Positions 57,311-60,000 of a DNA stretch of 60,000 nucleotides are shown here, one piece after another; within the stretch, counting starts at the first letter, position 1, and every line of letters begins with the position of its first letter. This stretch comes from Nymphaea colorata. Taxonomy: Eukaryota; Streptophyta; Magnoliopsida; Nymphaeales; Nymphaeaceae. Where the stretch lies: contig NC_045144.1 of NCBI RefSeq assembly GCF_008831285.2, forward strand, positions 21,593,716-21,653,715, written 5' to 3'. Below the pieces are notes generated by a model. That model was not told the origin of the DNA. It searched no databases and was given only the letters and a program-made list of their open reading frames with translations. The translations under genes and the position numbers were made by a program.

Positions 57311-60000
57311 TGTCTCTGTTTATTTGAAACTTCATGTCGATGCGAGCCTGGTTATATATGCACACCTTGGTGCAGAAAATTTGAGCAGCTAGGTACCAAC
57401 ATACTTAATAACCAAAACTATCCTGGTTAATTAAAAAAAAGATTAAAAGAACATATTTCCAAAATGACCCAACTCCTACACGGAGTGGTGCACGCAACTC
57501 ACTTTCAGGCGGGGTTATGTCCAGTATTTCAATTTTTCACTCTCCTTAAAAGCTGTCACGTCTACAACTTAAACGTATCTTCGCGTGGTGTGTATTTCCC
57601 AGTAGAATAATATTCCAACTGAATTGGCACATCAACAATATCCTAAAATATAAAATATTACATTTTAACAAGAACAACCATCTTTTAAAATCTCACATTT
57701 TCAAAATTCAAGGTGCACCAGCCATTTTTCAAATCGAACTTCGTGAATGAGAAGCATCAAGAATAAGATGTGAATGTAATTTTGTAATCTCCGTGTTCGG
57801 AAACTACGAACCATTGTTTTTGAAGTGTAAAAGAAAATTAACAGCTTCTTTGTTAGTCTTCAAAGTTGGGCAGTTATGTGTTATTAATACATTAGTTAGG
57901 TACGTGTTGTCATTGTAATTTTTTCGTCGTTGATTTTACTTTTACAGAACTTCCGCTTCCTCAACAAAACCTTACTTCACTACCCATAACAGCTTGGGGT
58001 TAATTTTCAAAAATACACGTAATTCTTTTTTTAGGCATGCTCCTTGAATAAGTCAAGATCTAGCGGTAATCAATTCATTGCTATGATCTAGTTCATTTTC
58101 TATAAGTTTTTCTTTTTTCACTAGTCTTACTCAATACATTAGGTGAACTCCGGGCAAATTTTATTATCCATGGTACCAAAATCCAAATAAAATAACAAAT
58201 GAAGTGTACTTTTTACGCTCGTCGTGTATGTGCATGAATTTTCAATGGGTCACAAGCAAAAATCGTTTTTTTGTTAGACTTAATTTCCATCAACTGCTAA
58301 CAAATATTAACTAGTTGAAGTGGTTGGCAAGGACCAATATGTACATCTATATATGTCACGTGTATGTCTACTTGTGAAATGAAATTAATTAATTATTTTG
58401 TGCTTAATCACTGTCAGGAAACATGTTCAATATGTACATCTATATATGTCACCTGTATGTCTACTTGTGAAATGAAATTAATTAATTATGGTGTGCTTAA
58501 TCACTATGATGAAACATGTTTTTGGCAACATCTAAAATCATCCCTAAGAACCAAAAACCATTGCTACAAGTTTGTAACGATAATTCAAGTCCGTCCTTGA
58601 ATAGATTAAAAACCATTACTTTTACCTCAGTGGCAGCTGAAAATCATTAGCATGCCCTTAGCAACAGTTTTTATATTATAGGTGCCCCGAGAGAGAGAGA
58701 GAGAGATAGAGAGGGGGGGATACAAACAGGTTCACTTAGTCTCTATAATGGTACTCTTATTTCCAAGCTCAATATTCCTCGATACTATCAAGATAGCACC
58801 CATGAACATTTAAATTGAAGACATGGCTATAACAGGCCACAGGATTGAATCCATAGCGCTACCCATTAAAGAGAGAAAAAAAGAGAGAGACTTTTTGAAC
58901 AGTTATCAGCACCATCCGCATTTGATTGGATGGCTTTCCTCTCCATCTTATGTATAAACTTTTTTTTCTGTAATTAATAATAAAGAATAAGTTTGGAAAA
59001 AAAATCTCTCTAATTTTTATTCGAACGTCTGACTATCGCCGACAATGTAGAAAGTCGCAACACGAACAATTGCTTCCTTTAGGAAGTGCTATGGGAAATG
59101 ACTTTTGGCAGCATTTTTTGAATGTTGTTAAAAAGTAACAAGGTACCACTAAATGCCATTCTGAGCTGTATCAAGCTTCACAAATTTATTTTTAAAAAAA
59201 TTGGAGAAAAAATAAGAAAATATTATCCAAATGTTTGAACTATTTTGCCTTCACTTGTCCAATTGTCAGATAAGCTATTAACATATACACAGGGGCGGAG
59301 CCAGTGAGGGCCTTGGCACCTCTCAAAATTTCAAATAAAAAAAAAAACTTTTACATGTAATTTTTAAACATTTTCACTTTGCCTATATAAAAATTTTGAA
59401 AAATTATGTTTCTGCTTTCTTTAAAATTTTGAAAGTATATTTCAGTCCCCCTAATAAAAATTTCTGTCCCTGTCTCTGCCTATGCATATACGTAGCTGAA
59501 ATAATTTATATAAGGCATTACATGATACCATCTTAACTTATATCAGGCTTACAACCAAAATTTTCTCAAATTTGTATTAAAAAAATTACGGGAAAAAGAA
59601 TAAGAAAGTATTATTCAAATGTATTGCAAGGCAATGTCCTTTTACGAGTTGTATATATGTGACACTTACATACAAAGAAAAAACGCAAGTATTACAAGTT
59701 AAAACAATATGAAAACTTGATCGGCTTTTTTTTCTTTTCTCTCCTTATCTCCAATTTATATTTAGATTTATACTTATATTTGTGGTAGTCTCTATTTAAC
59801 ATATAGGAAATATGTCCAGCCAGCTGGCTAGTTTATTAGTTTTCCTGCTAGGTTAATATCATACGATATATGCAACCATAGGGATGATCACTGGCAGATT
59901 GATGCTAAATTAAGTTATAGCTTGTTCACCAAGACACACTTCATTTGGAAAACAAGAAGGAGACTACCGGTCCTGCAGATTGTATGGGGCCAAAGTTTCA
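57311..60000. other. intergenic, no gene found
   Basis: AT-rich DNA with a 93-bp tandem duplication at 58335-58520, (GA)n at 58688-58710 and a transposon-like terminus AGGGGCGGAGCCAGTGAGG at 59291. No coding or RNA gene is supported. Confidence 0.55.
58335..58520. repeat. 93-bp tandem duplication
   Basis: CAATATGTACATCTATATAT starts at 58335 and again at 58428. Both units end in GAAACATGTT with a handful of differences. Confidence 0.95.

Noticed and set aside
58364-58600. 78-codon frame with internal repeat
   Set aside because: It is a by-product of the 93-bp tandem duplication; no coding signature.

Overview
This window looks like nuclear DNA of a flowering plant. Captured exons match plant genes (GH35 beta-galactosidase, UGT glycosyltransferases, GCN1/ILITYHIA, a CC-type NLR). 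They keep GT-AG introns. The intergenic DNA is AT-rich and full of plant-type Ty1/copia, Ty3/gypsy and hAT elements. I cannot name the species. No complete, clearly functional long gene is present. The only intact small reading frame I support as a candidate gene is a 60-codon frame at 28882-29064.

Layout. 1-8050: a complete 8-kb hAT element (62-8042, perfect 8-bp target duplication) with a broken transposase and fragments of at least three host genes. 8050-11840: first copy of a locally repeated module with a small gene (copy A, internal stop). 11851-20316: an insertion with PIF/Harbinger-like ends. It carries at least eight beta-galactosidase exons, and a 5.3-kb minus-strand copia element sits in one of them. 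20325-23150: second module copy (small gene copy B, frameshifted), split by a 1-kb hAT (20470-21533). 25459-27540: a repeated segment containing an 826-bp hAT (25670-26495) that carries a UGT fragment. 27700-29960: third module copy, with the intact small gene copy C. 29962-35995: a third copia element, minus strand and internally deleted. 37671-39560: second copy of the repeated segment, which lacks the hAT and so gives an empty site. 41098-46928: remains of a UGT74-like gene, cut by a copia (41439-46767) and then by a second large hAT (46929-56383). That hAT holds fragments of a PLP-homeostasis (YggS/PROSC-type) gene and is itself split by a chromodomain gypsy element (47672-52910). 56391-60000: degenerate, gene-poor DNA.

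The pieces do not form a pathway. The theme is repeated gene-fragment capture by DNA transposons. Three of the four hAT elements, and probably the Harbinger-like one, carry pieces of unrelated host genes with introns kept, so capture was from DNA rather than cDNA. Nesting and empty sites give a relative order. Module duplication came before the 826-bp hAT and the Harbinger-like insertion. The copia entered the beta-galactosidase fragment and the gypsy entered the large hAT afterwards. The three hAT elements at 62, 20470 and 46929 share ends (TAGGG-TGCACA type followed by repeated ACGAGTCGAGCTCGAG), so one family is responsible; the 25670 element has a different GGCCCGGCC-rich end.
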